Source: an uncultured Bacteroidota bacterium
GTDB lineage: Bacteria > Bacteroidota > Bacteroidia > Chitinophagales > Chitinophagaceae
Length of the DNA stretch: 6,607 nt
Direction: 5' to 3'
NCBI GenBank assembly: GCA_903847655.1
Contig: CAINEG010000199.1
Location: 1-6,607 of the forward strand
Shown piece after piece: positions 6,549-6,607 of this stretch; the first letter of the stretch is position 1; each line of letters begins with the position of its first letter. The translations under genes and the position numbers were made by a program. The notes beneath the pieces were generated by a model. It was not told where the DNA came from. It made no database searches and worked only from the letters and a program-made list of their open reading frames with translations.

Positions 6549-6607
6549 CATGGCTTCAAGTTCGGCCGTTTCGCCCCGCCAACCTTCCACTTGGGCCAAG
6601 CCGGTCA
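6549..6607 (-). CDS. Fragment of a polyprenyl-phosphate sugar transferase (WcaJ-like), probably foreign to this locus
   Basis: Nineteen complete codons read TGLAQVEGWRGET followed by AELEAM. They match the highly conserved ITGWAQVNGWRGET-D-LEKM segment near the C-terminus of bacterial sugar transferases (undecaprenyl-phosphate glucose phosphotransferase, WcaJ/CpsE type), which attach the first sugar of an exopolysaccharide unit to the lipid carrier. In those proteins the next residues are typically R-R-V-x-x-D-L, but here the frame passes straight into MtaB at ARGKSRS. The stretch is about 67% G+C by hand count (45 of 67 bases over 6541-6607), unlike the AT-rich remainder. It is best read as the end of a chimeric contig, not as a gene of this locus. 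Confidence 0.7.

Noticed and set aside
5748..6599. A complete 283-residue gene starting at TTG 6599
   Set aside because: The first ~17 residues are sugar-transferase sequence and the rest is MtaB lacking its N-terminal half and Fe-S cysteines, so this is a junction and not a natural start.
5217..6607. An exopolysaccharide locus linking the UpxY-like factor with the WcaJ-like fragment
   Set aside because: The fragment is on the opposite strand, has very different base composition and is joined to mtaB by an apparent chimera, so proximity is not evidence of linkage.

Overview
The window looks like chromosomal DNA of a low-GC Bacteroidota bacterium, most likely a member of the Chitinophagaceae (Sediminibacterium-like; the family assignment is inference). 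Four things point there: a TonB-dependent outer-membrane receptor with a carboxypeptidase-regulatory-like domain, a NusG paralogue of the UpxY type, promoter-like TAnnTTTG boxes, and no clear Shine-Dalgarno sequences.

Layout, left to right. Positions 1-2112 (minus) hold most of a TonB-dependent receptor whose C-terminus lies off the left edge. Positions 2207-2731 (minus) encode a small two-helix membrane protein resembling DUF445. Directly upstream of it lie a strong terminator hairpin (2748-2791) and a tRNA-His gene (2794-2868, minus). A region with opposed promoter-like boxes (about 2870-3004) separates these from a plus-strand pair: a C-terminal processing protease of the Prc/Tsp S41 type (3005-5203) and, 13 bases later, a NusG/UpxY-like transcription factor (5217-5735). 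A convergent minus-strand gene (5748-6548) is the C-terminal part of the tRNA methylthiotransferase MtaB.

The last ~60 bases (about 6549-6607) do not belong to mtaB. They are about two-thirds G+C, against a clearly AT-rich remainder, and in the same frame encode a piece of a polyprenyl-phosphate sugar transferase (WcaJ-like). The MtaB N-terminus with its CxxxCxxC radical-SAM motif should be there and is absent. The right edge is therefore most simply an assembly or amplification chimera, and the apparent 283-codon ORF across it should not be treated as a real protein.

The genes do not form one pathway. They are envelope functions (receptor, membrane protein, periplasmic protease), a specialised elongation factor, and tRNA supply or modification (tRNA-His, MtaB). 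I see no mobile element, CRISPR array or defence system. The points most worth a second look are the chimeric right end, the membrane-protein gene placed 16 bases behind the tRNA-His terminator, and the UpxY-type factor with no polysaccharide operon following it.
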